Below, piece after piece: positions 16,468 to 24,608 of a stretch of DNA of 64,000 bases. Source of the stretch: SIG565 sp045651765 (GTDB lineage: Bacteria; Bacillota; Clostridia; Oscillospirales; Acutalibacteraceae). The position numbers and the translations under genes are program-made. Positions within the stretch are counted from its first letter, which is position 1; each line of letters opens with the position of its first letter. The notes beneath the pieces are model-generated. The model did not search any database. It saw only the letters and a list, made by a program, of their open reading frames with translations, and had not been told where the DNA came from. The stretch is from assembly GCA_045651765.1 (NCBI GenBank), contig JAZRSY010000023.1:1-64000 (forward strand), given 5' to 3'.

Positions 16468-18105
16468 TTAATACATTCCGCCCATGCCGGCGCCTGCTGC
16501 AGCTGCTGCGGCTGCTGCCGAGGTATCCTCGGGTTTATCGGCCACCAGGCTTTCGGTTGTTAGAACCATAGCGGCCACGCTTGCGGCATTCTCAAGTGCC
16601 GAGCGTGTAACTTTTGTTGGGTCCACAATTCCGGCCGAAAGCATGTCGGTGTAAACCTCGTTATAGGCATCGAACCCGTAATTAATTTTGCCCGAAGAAA
16701 TAATTTTTTCCACAATTACGCTGCCTTCGAGCCCTGCATTAAGCGCAATTTGGCGAATTGGCGATTCAAGTGCCTTAAGCACAATGCTAACACCTGTTTT
16801 GGCATCGCCCTCGGTTTCATTTAAAAGCTCGGCAACGGCAGGAATAGCGTTAATTAATGCCACACCGCCACCTGCAACAATGCCCTCTTCAACGGCGGCT
16901 TTGGTGGCTGCCAAGGCATCTTCTATGCGCAATTTTTTATCTTTCATTTCTATTTCGGTTGCGGCGCCAACACGAAGCACTGCAACACCGCCCGCTAATT
17001 TAGCAAGTCTTTCTTGCAATTTTTCGCGGTCAAAATCGGATGTAGTTGTTTCGATTTGAGCCTTAATTTGATTAACTCGGGCCTTTATTTCGTCGGCATT
17101 GCCTGCGCCATCAACAATAATGGTGTTTTCTTTGCCAACCTTAACCTGCCTTGCACGGCCTAATTGCTCTAAGGTTGTGTCTTTAAGCTCTAAGCCTAGT
17201 TCTTCGGTAATAACCTCGCCGCCGGTTAAAATGGCAATATCGCGCAACATTTCTTTCCTGCGGTCACCAAAGCCCGGGGCCTTAACGGCAACACAGGTAA
17301 ATGTTCCCCTCAATTTGTTTAATACTAAGGTAGATAAAGCCTCGTTTTCAATATCTTCGGCAATAATGAATAACTTTTTACCGGTTTGAACAATTTGCTC
17401 AAGCAGTGGTAAAAGCTCTTGAATATTGGAGATTTTTTTATCGGTAATTAAAATTAGCGGGTCATCTAACACGGCTTCCATTTTGTCGGTATCGGTTACA
17501 AGGTAAGGAGATAAATATCCGCGGTCAAACTGCATACCCTCTACAACCTCGGTATAGGTTTCGGCAGTTTTAGATTCTTCAACGGTTATAACGCCATCGG
17601 CACTAACCTTAGCCATAGCCTCGGCAATTAATTTGCCGATAAATTCATCGCCTGCCGAAACGGTGGCAACACGGGCAATATCTTCGTTGCCGCTGATTTT
17701 TTGTGAGTTTTTAATTACGGTAGAAATTGCTGTATCCACAGCCATTTTAATACCCTTTTTAACAACCATTGGGTTGGCGCCTGCAGCCACATTTTTCATT
17801 CCATCGTTAATTAAGGCTTGGGCCAAAACCGTAGCGGTAGTTGTGCCATCACCTGCGGCATCGTTAGTTTTAACCGATACCTCTTTAACAAGTTGTGCAC
17901 CCATATTTTCAAATGCATCTTCAAGTTCAATTTCTTTGGCAATGGTAACACCATCGTTAGTAATAAGCGGTGCGCCAAACCTTTTATCGAGCACCACATT
18001 CCTGCCTTTAGGGCCTAAAGTAACCTTAACGGCGTCGGCCAATTTGTCTACACCGGCTTGTAATGCCTTGCGAGCTTCCTCGCCAAAAATTATATTTTTA
18101 GCCAT
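16468..18105 (-). CDS. groEL: Chaperonin GroEL (Hsp60)
   Basis: A 545-residue chaperonin subunit. It opens with MAKNIIFGEEAR, has the ATP-binding NDAAGDGTTTATVLAQ and ends in an Ala run and a GGM-type tail (GAGMGGMY). Fourteen subunits form the double ring that folds proteins with GroES. The frame extends three codons further to a GTG at 18114, but AGGAG is eight bases from the ATG at 18105. It follows groES by 18 bases and shares the CIRCE-controlled promoter. Confidence 0.98.
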   Translation of the reverse strand: MAKNIIFGEEARKALQAGVDKLADAVKVTLGPKGRNVVLDKRFGAPLITNDGVTIAKEIELEDAFENMGAQLVKEVSVKTNDAAGDGTTTATVLAQALINDGMKNVAAGANPMVVKKGIKMAVDTAISTVIKNSQKISGNEDIARVATVSAGDEFIGKLIAEAMAKVSADGVITVEESKTAETYTEVVEGMQFDRGYLSPYLVTDTDKMEAVLDDPLILITDKKISNIQELLPLLEQIVQTGKKLFIIAEDIENEALSTLVLNKLRGTFTCVAVKAPGFGDRRKEMLRDIAILTGGEVITEELGLELKDTTLEQLGRARQVKVGKENTIIVDGAGNADEIKARVNQIKAQIETTTSDFDREKLQERLAKLAGGVAVLRVGAATEIEMKDKKLRIEDALAATKAAVEEGIVAGGGVALINAIPAVAELLNETEGDAKTGVSIVLKALESPIRQIALNAGLEGSVIVEKIISSGKINYGFDAYNEVYTDMLSAGIVDPTKVTRSALENAASVAAMVLTTESLVADKPEDTSAAAAAAAAGAGMGGMY

Positions 18106-18123
18106 AAAATTCACTCCTATAAA

Positions 18124-18408
18124 TTATTCTACAATAGCCAAAATGTCGGACTGGCGCACAATGCTGTATTCCACGCCGTCCACCTTAATTTCGTTTCCGG
18201 CATATTTAGATATAATTACGCGGTCGCCAACCTTAACGTTCATTTTAACCTCGTTGCCGTCTACAATGCCGCCCGGGCCCACTGCTACAACCTCGGCAAT
18301 TTGCGATTTTTCTTGAGCCGCTGCGGCTAATATAATTCCGCCCTTTGTGGTCTCGGCTGCTTCGGCCGCTTTGGTTACCACGCGGTCGGCTAAGGGTTTA
18401 ATAACCAT
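18124..18408 (-). CDS. groES: Co-chaperonin GroES (Hsp10)
   Basis: A 94-residue lid protein for GroEL. The start MVIKPLADRVV, the mobile-loop region (AAETTKGGIILAAAAQEK) and the C-terminal DILAIVE are all typical. It is the first gene of groES-groEL. The operon promoter and a perfect CIRCE element lie just upstream, so HrcA repression is expected. Confidence 0.98.
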   Translation of the reverse strand: MVIKPLADRVVTKAAEAAETTKGGIILAAAAQEKSQIAEVVAVGPGGIVDGNEVKMNVKVGDRVIISKYAGNEIKVDGVEYSIVRQSDILAIVE

Positions 18409-18443
18409 TTATAAATGCCTCCTAAAAGTTAATGTTTTACAAA

Positions 18444-18470
18444 TTAGCACTCTTTGTTTTAGAGTGCTAA
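18444..18470. promoter_or_regulatory. CIRCE operator (HrcA binding site)
   Basis: A perfect TTAGCACTC-N9-GAGTGCTAA inverted repeat in the 5' leader of groES. Established knowledge: HrcA binds CIRCE and represses groESL, and heat relieves it. The hrcA gene is not in this window. Confidence 0.97.
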
Positions 18471-18474
18471 TTAT

Positions 18475-18502
18475 ATTGTACTCGTTTTTTTGGAAAAATC
18501 AA
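18475..18502 (-). promoter_or_regulatory. Promoter of groESL
   Basis: On the minus strand TTGATT (18497-18502), 16 bases and TACAAT (18475-18480). CIRCE begins five bases downstream, covering the expected start site. A TATAAT overlapping the same stretch could also serve as the -10. Confidence 0.6.
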
Positions 18503-18520
18503 GCAATTTAATAAAAATTA

Positions 18521-19432
18521 TTATTTTGTTAATATTTCTGCTGCTATTTTTGGGGGTAATATAAACTTTAATGCCTTTTTTTCTATTTGGAATTTAACCT
18601 TATTTCTATGTATAAGTTCGCCGTCTAAATTAACGGGCATTGGATTTTCCGATTCAATTTCCATGCTAGTGCATCTGCCCATAGTGCAGCAATCAAGGCC
18701 TTCGTGTTGGCCTTTTTCATAAACCTTTACAAGCGGCGGAATTTTTAGTTTTGATATTTTATCAATAACCGCAAAATCTAAATTACCGTCCATTGGATTA
18801 GCGTGTGGGGCGCTTTTAAAGCCACCGCCATAAATCGGACCATTGGCACAAACGGCAAATAAGCAATCCTTTTCGTCAAACGGCTTGCCATCTATTTTAA
18901 TTTTAAGCCTCACCCCAATTTTGCTTAAAAAAGTTTTAACGAGCGCTAATTTATAGGCAGTGTTGCCGCTAATGCCGGGAATTCTTTTAAAAAGTCGCAT
19001 TTGGTCGGCCACAATGGCATCCATTCCCACCGAGCAACTGTTAATACAGTAAAACTCGTTAGCCTTTATTAAGTCAATATCTATGGTTTGGCCGTTTATT
19101 AAAGAAGGTAAATCTAAAAATTCTTTTTTACCGCCAAAATATTTTAAAAAGTCATTAGCCGAGCCATAAGGTATAGTGCCGAAAGATACATTACTATGCC
19201 CTATTATGCCGTTTATAACCTCGAAACAGGTGCCTTCGCCCCCACAAGCAAATATACGCAGTTCATCGCCCGTTAATGCTTCGGCATTGGCAATTTTTTG
19301 GGCATGGCCCTGTTTTTGGGTAACAAAAATTTTGTAATTATCGCTACCGTTAAAATACTCGTCAATTTTAGGGATAATATCTTCGCCTTTTCCCTTACCT
19401 GCTACCGGGTTAATTATAAAAATATATCTCAT
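18521..19432 (-). CDS. Diacylglycerol/lipid kinase family protein (YegS/DgkB-like)
   Basis: A 303-residue lipid kinase of the DAGK catalytic family. It starts with the nucleotide-binding INPVAGKGKG (8-17) and has GGEGT (64-68), the form of the GGDGT motif, then PYGSANDFLKYF. Members phosphorylate diacylglycerol or related lipids at the cytoplasmic membrane face, recycling lipids from teichoic acid or membrane turnover. The substrate is not certain. Its ATG follows the rlmL-like stop by one base, so it is the last gene of the fumA-rlmL unit. Confidence 0.85.
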   Translation of the reverse strand: MRYIFIINPVAGKGKGEDIIPKIDEYFNGSDNYKIFVTQKQGHAQKIANAEALTGDELRIFACGGEGTCFEVINGIIGHSNVSFGTIPYGSANDFLKYFGGKKEFLDLPSLINGQTIDIDLIKANEFYCINSCSVGMDAIVADQMRLFKRIPGISGNTAYKLALVKTFLSKIGVRLKIKIDGKPFDEKDCLFAVCANGPIYGGGFKSAPHANPMDGNLDFAVIDKISKLKIPPLVKVYEKGQHEGLDCCTMGRCTSMEIESENPMPVNLDGELIHRNKVKFQIEKKALKFILPPKIAAEILTK

Positions 19433-19433
19433 T

Positions 19434-20555
19434 TTATTTTTCCTTAAAATACATAAATAATTGGCATTTAATCATACCGTTATAAAGTTTTCGGCGTTTG
19501 TCGGCCGTGCGTCCAAAAATTCTTTCGAATTCGTCGTGTGGGCTTATAACATAATATTTTTTACCGCTCTCGTTTACAAACACCTTACCCATTATTTCAT
19601 AAAGCCTTTCGGCCGATTGTATATCTAAAAGCCTTTCGCCATAAGGCGGGTTGGTTATTGTAAGCGTTCGACCTTCGGGCAGGGTGAAATCTTTAATATC
19701 GCGCACATGGGCCTTAATATATTTTTCCACCCCTATTTTTTTGGCGTTCGCAAGGGTTAGTTCCACACAATTGGGGTCAATGTCGAACCCTGTGGCTTCA
19801 AATGTAATATTTCGTCTAATGGCGTCTAATGCATCAGAACGCTCGTTACGCCAAACGCTATCGGGAATAAACCCGAACCGTTCTGCAGCAAAAAATCGGT
19901 TTATGCCGGGGGCTATATGGGCGGCGTGCATTGCTGCCTCAATTAAAATAGTGCCCGAACCGCAAAATGGGTCAAAAAGCTTTGTGTCGGGGTAAATTCG
20001 AGCGGTATCACACATTGCGGCGGCCAAGGTTTCTTTAAGCGGTGCATCGTTAGAATTGCGCCTATATCCCCTTTTATGAAGCCCCTCGCCCGAGGTATCT
20101 ATCATTACCGAAACAGTATCTTTCATAATAGAAAACCTTATTTTATATTCGGTGCCGGTTTCACTAAACCAACTAACATTATATTTGCTTTTAAGGCGGT
20201 CAACAATAGCCTTTTTAATAATGGACTGACAGTCGGGTATGCTGAACAGTTTAGAATTAAGACTGTGTCCGTTTACCGGGAAAGCATCATCTCGGCCGAT
20301 AAAATCTTCCCAATTAAGTGCCTTTACCCCATCGAAAAGTTCGGTAAATGTAAGGGCTTTAAACTCGCCTACCAAAATAAGCACACGCTCGGCATAGCGG
20401 GTGTTAATATTAACCTTTGCAAGTGTAGTAAAATCGCCCGTAAAACGAACCCTGCCGTTTTCGGCCATAACATTTTCTACACCCATTCTTTTAAGTTCAT
20501 CTGCTAAAATACCCTCAATACCAAAAAGGCACGGGGCCACCATATTCATTTGCAT
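19434..20555 (-). CDS. THUMP-domain rRNA/tRNA N-methyltransferase (RlmL/YpsC-like)
   Basis: A protein of about 373 residues. The N-terminal region (about 1-160) matches ferredoxin-like and THUMP RNA-binding domains. The C-terminal Rossmann methyltransferase has the SAM motif LFDPFCGSGTILIEAA and the adenine or guanine N-methylation motif NPPYGERL. Family members methylate the exocyclic amine of guanine in 23S rRNA. The frame extends into the fumA gene, but AAGGG is correctly spaced for the ATG at 20555, 14 bases after fumA. The exact target is inferred from family only. Confidence 0.9.
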   Translation of the reverse strand: MQMNMVAPCLFGIEGILADELKRMGVENVMAENGRVRFTGDFTTLAKVNINTRYAERVLILVGEFKALTFTELFDGVKALNWEDFIGRDDAFPVNGHSLNSKLFSIPDCQSIIKKAIVDRLKSKYNVSWFSETGTEYKIRFSIMKDTVSVMIDTSGEGLHKRGYRRNSNDAPLKETLAAAMCDTARIYPDTKLFDPFCGSGTILIEAAMHAAHIAPGINRFFAAERFGFIPDSVWRNERSDALDAIRRNITFEATGFDIDPNCVELTLANAKKIGVEKYIKAHVRDIKDFTLPEGRTLTITNPPYGERLLDIQSAERLYEIMGKVFVNESGKKYYVISPHDEFERIFGRTADKRRKLYNGMIKCQLFMYFKEK

Positions 20556-20569
20556 TGCTTTTTCCCTTT

Positions 20570-21415
20570 TTAAATAATTTTGCTTGCGTGCCTTGTAACA
20601 TGGCACCCTATATTTACTGCTACAGGCAAGCCCGCAATATGTGTAGGGGCGTATTCTATATTAACGGCAAGTGCCGTTGTTTTACCCCCGAAGCCCTGCG
20701 GACCAATGCCCAATTTGTTGATTTCTGAAAGCAATTTTTGTTCTAATGCTTTATAATATTCGCTCTTCGGCGAGTTTTCAACACCACACAAGGCTTGCTT
20801 AGCAAGCAAGGCACACTGCTCAAAATCGCCCCCAATGCCCACACCAACAACTATTGGCGGGCAGGGGTTTGCTCCTGCTTTTTTAACAACCCCTACCACA
20901 AAATCAATAACACCCTGCTCTGCATCGTGGGGGGTTAACATTTTTACAGCGCTCATATTTTCGCTGCCAAAGCCCTTTGGTGCCACGGTTATTTTAACCT
21001 TATTGCCATTCACTATTTTGGTGTGTATTACGGCCGGTGTATTATCGCCCGTGTTGTTACGATTTAATGGGTCGGACACCACCGATTTACGAAGCAACCC
21101 GTTTTCATAGCCTCTTTTAACACCTTCATTTACAGCGGTATACAGGTCGCCACCGGTAAAATGAACATCTTGACCTATTTCTAAAAACACTACCGCCATG
21201 CCGGTATCTTGGCAAATGGGCAAGCCGGTGTTGTGGGCTACCTCTAAATTGCGACAAATATCGCACATAATGCTTTTGGATAGCGGCTCGGTTTCATTAT
21301 TTGCGGCCGATAAAATGCTTTTTTCTATGCCGTTTGGCAATTTGCGGTTTGCAGTAATACAAAGTTTTGCAACACATTCAGTTACCGCCAAAACATTAAT
21401 TTCTCTTAATTTCAT
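20570..21415 (-). CDS. Fumarate hydratase class I, alpha subunit (TtdA/FumA type)
   Basis: A 281-residue alpha subunit of the oxygen-sensitive [4Fe-4S] hydro-lyases (fumarase or L-tartrate dehydratase). Conserved cysteines lie in CDICRNLEVAHNTGLPICQDTG, and GGKTTALAVNIEYAPTHIAGLPVAVNIGCH marks the C-terminus. The enzyme interconverts fumarate and malate. The partner beta subunit usually lies directly downstream, but here the next gene is the RNA methylase, so beta must be encoded elsewhere or be absent. The gene starts after AAGGTG and appears to head the unit fumA-rlmL-lipid kinase. Confidence 0.9.
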   Translation of the reverse strand: MKLREINVLAVTECVAKLCITANRKLPNGIEKSILSAANNETEPLSKSIMCDICRNLEVAHNTGLPICQDTGMAVVFLEIGQDVHFTGGDLYTAVNEGVKRGYENGLLRKSVVSDPLNRNNTGDNTPAVIHTKIVNGNKVKITVAPKGFGSENMSAVKMLTPHDAEQGVIDFVVGVVKKAGANPCPPIVVGVGIGGDFEQCALLAKQALCGVENSPKSEYYKALEQKLLSEINKLGIGPQGFGGKTTALAVNIEYAPTHIAGLPVAVNIGCHVTRHASKII

Positions 21416-21427
21416 TTTTTCACCTTT

Positions 21428-21484
21428 AAAAAAAGCAGACCGTGTTGCCTAAATTCTTATTAGAACCTAAAGCCTACGGTCTGC
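21428..21484 (-). terminator. Long stem-loop terminator after yabR
   Basis: A perfect 9-bp outer stem (21435-21443 with 21476-21484, GCAGACCGT and its complement) encloses a 32-base partly paired loop. It is followed on the minus strand by seven T (21428-21434). The loop is longer than usual for an intrinsic terminator. Confidence 0.75.
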
Positions 21485-21491
21485 CGATAAA

Positions 21492-21965
21492 CTACCTGGC
21501 TCCGCCGCGTTTAGAACGGTGAGCATCAAGATTTTTTCGTTTTAAATCAGAAAATTTTTCTTCGCTGGTTTGTTTAAATTTATTCATCATTTCTTCAAAC
21601 GTTGCCGGCTCGGTTTTTTTTGCCGACCAAACAAAAGAATTGTTGGAAGGCTTTGCTGCCGAGTTTTTTTGCGGCCTTTGAGGTTTGTTTTCGGCTCGTT
21701 TTTGTTCGGTAGCGCGTTTAATACTTAACGATACTTTACCGTCTTCGCCAATATTTAAAACCTTCATTTTAACAACATCGTTTTCTTTAACGAAATCTCG
21801 TATTTCGCTAACATAGGTGCTGGATACTTCGGATATATGAACCATACCTGTTTGTGATTCGCCTAAATCTACAAAAACACCAAAATTAGTAATACCTGTA
21901 ATTTTACCTTCAACTATTTGACCAACGCTGAGCTGCATTTGAGCTAAAATCCCCCTTAAAGACAT
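21492..21965 (-). CDS. yabR: S1 domain RNA-binding protein (YabR-like)
   Basis: A protein of up to 157 residues with one S1/OB-fold domain (about residues 12-82: LSVGQIVEGKITGITNFGVFVDLG). A basic, polar tail carrying KPQRPQKNSAAKPSNN follows. B. subtilis YabR (general stress protein 13 family) lies in the same place after divIC. S1 proteins bind RNA and often the ribosome. The frame starts two bases after the divIC stop, but the S1 domain begins at the internal ATG at 21938, which may be the true start. Confidence 0.85.
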   Translation of the reverse strand: MSLRGILAQMQLSVGQIVEGKITGITNFGVFVDLGESQTGMVHISEVSSTYVSEIRDFVKENDVVKMKVLNIGEDGKVSLSIKRATEQKRAENKPQRPQKNSAAKPSNNSFVWSAKKTEPATFEEMMNKFKQTSEEKFSDLKRKNLDAHRSKRGGAR

Positions 21966-21967
21966 AC

Positions 21968-22264
21968 CTAATTGCCGGAAATATCTACATAAACCTGTTC
22001 ATCGGCATATACAAAACCTAAACGCTCCCTTGCAGCCTTTTCTATAATTTCATTTTCATTTCCGCTTTCCAGCAGAGCTGTTAAGCTTTCAATTTGTGAA
22101 ATTTTTTCAGCCTTAATTTGCTCTAGGCGTGCTAATGAATTTTGCCCGATTATAAGTTCCCGCCAAAGTCCGCAAAGCGAAATTATCATATAAACCGAAA
22201 CCGCAAAAATAGTAACACGCAAAATAACGCTGCTTTTCTTTTTTTGATTCTTTTTCAATGACAT
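21968..22264 (-). CDS. divIC: Septum formation initiator DivIC/FtsB-like
   Basis: A 98-residue single-pass membrane protein: basic N-terminus (MSLKKNQKKKSS), one transmembrane helix (about 14-34) and an extracellular coiled coil (about 38-75). It ends with the conserved ARERLGFVYADEQVYVDI segment. DivIC works with DivIB and FtsL at the division septum, and in spore formers also at the sporulation septum. It sits between yabQ and yabR as in Bacillus. Confidence 0.9.
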   Translation of the reverse strand: MSLKKNQKKKSSVILRVTIFAVSVYMIISLCGLWRELIIGQNSLARLEQIKAEKISQIESLTALLESGNENEIIEKAARERLGFVYADEQVYVDISGN

Positions 22265-22291
22265 TACACCTTATATACGGCTATACCGAAA

Positions 22292-22744
22292 TTAATTTTT
22301 TTTAGTATACACCATTTTACCCACTGCTTTCAAGAACTTTTTTAAAATTTTAGCTATTTTTTGTGCTTTTTTTGAAAAAAAGGTAAAAATTTTACCCAAT
22401 ACGCCCTTAAAACGCAATAAAGCCGACCTAAACGCCTTAATTAACGCGCTTATTAGCCTTGAAAGCAGGTTGGACAATGTGAAATAAAAGGCACAAAAAC
22501 CAAACAATATGCCAAACAATAAATAGTTGCGAACCTGACCGTTAGATAATGCCAAAAGCATTATAAAGGTTACAAAAGCTATTAATATAAAAAATATTAT
22601 ATCTTGAAAAAATATTGCTATTGCAGAATACTTTTTAGCGGCGCGCACGCCTTTAAAAAAACTGTAAAAAACGCTATACCCCACGCCGAACAGTACCGAT
22701 ATTAAAAAAGAAGCAATTTGCGAATTAATGCTTACCTTCCACAT
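22292..22744 (-). CDS. yabQ: Spore cortex biosynthesis protein YabQ
   Basis: A 150-residue integral membrane protein with at least three hydrophobic segments (about 10-30, 45-70 and 73-95) and a very basic, Lys/Phe-rich tail. This matches YabQ, which is needed for cortex formation in B. subtilis and acts in the mother cell. Its identity rests on the membrane topology and on its place between yabP and divIC, since the family is poorly conserved. It starts two bases after yabP. Confidence 0.85.
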   Translation of the reverse strand: MWKVSINSQIASFLISVLFGVGYSVFYSFFKGVRAAKKYSAIAIFFQDIIFFILIAFVTFIMLLALSNGQVRNYLLFGILFGFCAFYFTLSNLLSRLISALIKAFRSALLRFKGVLGKIFTFFSKKAQKIAKILKKFLKAVGKMVYTKKN

Positions 22745-22746
22745 AA

Positions 22747-23013
22747 TTATTTAAACAACCTGGAAAGCAATCCACCACCCGTTTTACCTTGGGTGTAAAC
22801 CAACGCTACAATATCGCCTTCTATTTGCAGTTCGCCCTTATCGGTGCTGAAGTTTCCCATTTTTAACATATTGCCTTTAATGGTAATATCGCCTAAATTT
22901 GTTACGGCAGTAATTGTTTGGTCATCAAACCCTAAAACATCTTTTACGCCTGTCAGCAAAACTTTTTTGCGGTTTTCAAGTATAATATTGTGTCCTGCAT
23001 TCTCTTGCATCAT
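22747..23013 (-). CDS. yabP: Sporulation protein YabP
   Basis: An 88-residue protein of the YabP/YqfC family: HNIILENRKKVLLTGVKDVLGFDDQTI followed by a small beta-rich domain (LGDITIKGNMLKMG, EGDIVALVYT). YabP is a mother-cell spore protein; yabP-yabQ is sigma-E-dependent in B. subtilis. Start at 23013, or one codon later (two adjacent ATG codons). A hairpin and a possible sigma-E promoter lie directly upstream. Confidence 0.9.
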   Translation of the reverse strand: MMQENAGHNIILENRKKVLLTGVKDVLGFDDQTITAVTNLGDITIKGNMLKMGNFSTDKGELQIEGDIVALVYTQGKTGGGLLSRLFK

Positions 23014-23017
23014 AAAA

Positions 23018-23059
23018 CATCACCCATACAATGTATGAGTGATGCAATATATTTTATGA
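23018..23059 (-). promoter_or_regulatory. Possible sigma-E promoter and hairpin before yabP
   Basis: On the minus strand CATACATT (23030-23037) is identical to the sigma-E -10 consensus CATACANT. TCATAAA (23053-23059), 15 bases upstream, is a fair -35. The same bases form an inverted repeat (23018-23044, one mismatch) just before the yabP start. The predicted start would leave only about 10 bases of leader, which weakens the case. Confidence 0.4.
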
Positions 23060-23061
23060 AT

Positions 23062-23304
23062 TTAATCTATAATTTCATAAAGATTTTCGGCCTCTTCACG
23101 TTTTACGGTCTCGCGCACATTGGTTACCTTAATTTTAACACATCGTGTGCCAAAATTAATTTCAATAACATCGCCAACCTTAACTAAATAAGAAGCACGC
23201 GCAGTTTTACCGTTAACGCTCACCCTACCACCATCGCAGGCTTCGTTAGCAATGGTGCGACGTTTTATAATGCGGGCAACCTTTAAAAATTTATCTAACC
23301 TCAT
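23062..23304 (-). CDS. yabO: S4-domain RNA-binding protein RqcP/YabO (Hsp15 family)
   Basis: An 80-residue protein made almost entirely of one S4 RNA-binding domain (MRLDKFLKVARIIKRRTIANEACDGGRVSVNG at 1-32). B. subtilis YabO, renamed RqcP, stabilises peptidyl-tRNA on obstructed 50S subunits during RqcH-driven alanine tailing. It lies between HU and yabP, matching the Bacillus order apart from the inserted HU gene. Confidence 0.93.
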   Translation of the reverse strand: MRLDKFLKVARIIKRRTIANEACDGGRVSVNGKTARASYLVKVGDVIEINFGTRCVKIKVTNVRETVKREEAENLYEIID

Positions 23305-23316
23305 AACTACCTCACG

Positions 23317-23344
23317 AAAAAGACCGCCTTAAAGGCGGTCTTTT
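23317..23344 (-). terminator. Terminator after the HU gene
   Basis: GACCGCC, five bases and GGCGGTC (23322-23340), flanked by A and T runs. It sits between the HU gene and yabO, so HU can be expressed at a higher level than the genes beyond. Confidence 0.85.
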
Positions 23345-23358
23345 CAAAACAATTTAAC

Positions 23359-23634
23359 TTATTTTGCTACAGCGTCTTTTAAAGCTCTGCCTGCTTTGAA
23401 AACAGGAACCTTTGTAGCAGCAATTTTAATTTGCTGTTTGGTTTGTGGGTTAATACCTGTTCTTGCTGAGCGCTCGCGAACTTCGAATGTACCAAAGCCT
23501 ACAAGCTGAATTTTTTCACCCTTTTTGAGTTCTGCCTCTACGGTAGAAATAAGGGCTGCTAAAGCTTTGTCAGCATCTACTTTTTTAATGCCGGCTTTGT
23601 CTGCAATAGCTGCAATTAATTCTGATTTGTTCAT
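23359..23634 (-). CDS. hup: DNA-binding protein HU
   Basis: A 91-residue histone-like protein: MNKSELIAAIADKAG, the GFGTFEVRERSAR region, the DNA-binding arm with NPQTK and the C-terminal PVFKAGRALKDAV. HU bends and compacts DNA as a dimer. The frame runs 18 codons further back into mazG, but the ATG at 23634 gives the standard protein and has GGAGG upstream. It lies between mazG and yabO, with a terminator behind it. Confidence 0.96.
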   Translation of the reverse strand: MNKSELIAAIADKAGIKKVDADKALAALISTVEAELKKGEKIQLVGFGTFEVRERSARTGINPQTKQQIKIAATKVPVFKAGRALKDAVAK

Positions 23635-23660
23635 TTCGAGAAACCTCCAAAATTTTATTT

Positions 23661-24485
23661 CTAACGGATACCATCCGTTTGAATACATTCCTTTGCTTCA
23701 TCCCATAAAGCATCTAGTTGCTTTAGTGAAGCATTTTTTATATCCACCCCACGCTCTAAAGCAATTTTTTCTAAAACGCTAAAGCGTGAAATAAATTTGT
23801 TTGTTGCAAAGTTTAGGGCTTGTTCGGCGTTAACGCCAATAAACCGCGAAATATTTACTACCGAAAATAACAAATCGCCAAATTCTTCAAAAATTTGTTG
23901 CTCGTTATTAATCTCTAAAGCCTCTTTGAGTTCTGCGGTTTCTTCGGCAAGTTTGTCCATTGGACCGTTTAAATCAGGCCAATCAAAACCCACCTTGGCT
24001 GCTCTTTTTTGCACCTTGGCAGCCCGCATAAGTGCCGGAAAAGCCATTGGAACACTGGTTAATGTGTCGGTAACGGTGGATTGACTTTTTTCCTGCATTT
24101 TAATTTTGTCCCAATTTTTTAACACCTCGGCAGAGTTTTCAACCGAAACATTAGAAAAAACATGTGGGTGTCGAATTATCATTTTTTTAGCAACAGAGTT
24201 AATAACGTCCGAAATATTAAACTGCCCATTGTCGCTGGCTATTTGCGAATGCAGGGCAACCTGCAAAAGAACATCGCCTAATTCTTCGCAAAGGGCATCG
24301 TTGTCGGAATTATCTATTGCATCGGCTACTTCGTAGGTTTCCTCTATAAAATCGTTTCTTATAGATTCATGAGTTTGTTCCCTGTCCCACGGGCAACCTT
24401 GGGGTGAGCGTAATATTCGAATGATTTCAATAAAATCTTCAAATGTAAATTTTTCAATACTCCCCACCATATTTAAATTTACCAT
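23661..24485 (-). CDS. mazG: Nucleoside triphosphate pyrophosphohydrolase MazG
   Basis: A 274-residue protein with two MazG repeats. The first has EETYEVADAI and EELGDVLLQVALHS; the second has EETAELKEAL and EEFGDLLFSVVN, each with the EExxD metal-binding pattern. MazG hydrolyses abnormal NTPs to NMP and pyrophosphate. Bacillus YabN fuses a tetrapyrrole methylase-like domain to the front; this protein lacks it. It heads the yab spore locus. GGAG is six bases from the ATG. Confidence 0.93.
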   Translation of the reverse strand: MVNLNMVGSIEKFTFEDFIEIIRILRSPQGCPWDREQTHESIRNDFIEETYEVADAIDNSDNDALCEELGDVLLQVALHSQIASDNGQFNISDVINSVAKKMIIRHPHVFSNVSVENSAEVLKNWDKIKMQEKSQSTVTDTLTSVPMAFPALMRAAKVQKRAAKVGFDWPDLNGPMDKLAEETAELKEALEINNEQQIFEEFGDLLFSVVNISRFIGVNAEQALNFATNKFISRFSVLEKIALERGVDIKNASLKQLDALWDEAKECIQTDGIR

Positions 24486-24608
24486 ATTTTCTCCAAGAAA
24501 TCAATATTTTTGTTGTAAATTACACAAAAGTTTTAATTTTCTGTGTTTTGCACAAAATTAAGGTTACGTTATATTGCTTTTTCACCAATAAAACGGTTGT
24601 TTTTTGCT

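Noticed and set aside
17633..18316. Long frame of 227 codons on the plus strand
   Set aside because: It is the complement of groEL and groES; Ser/Ala/Pro-rich shadow translation with no start signal.
24486..24608. Terminator or small RNA between mazG and mtnN
   Set aside because: Only a weak AACC/GGTT pairing is visible near 24590; it is too short to support a call.
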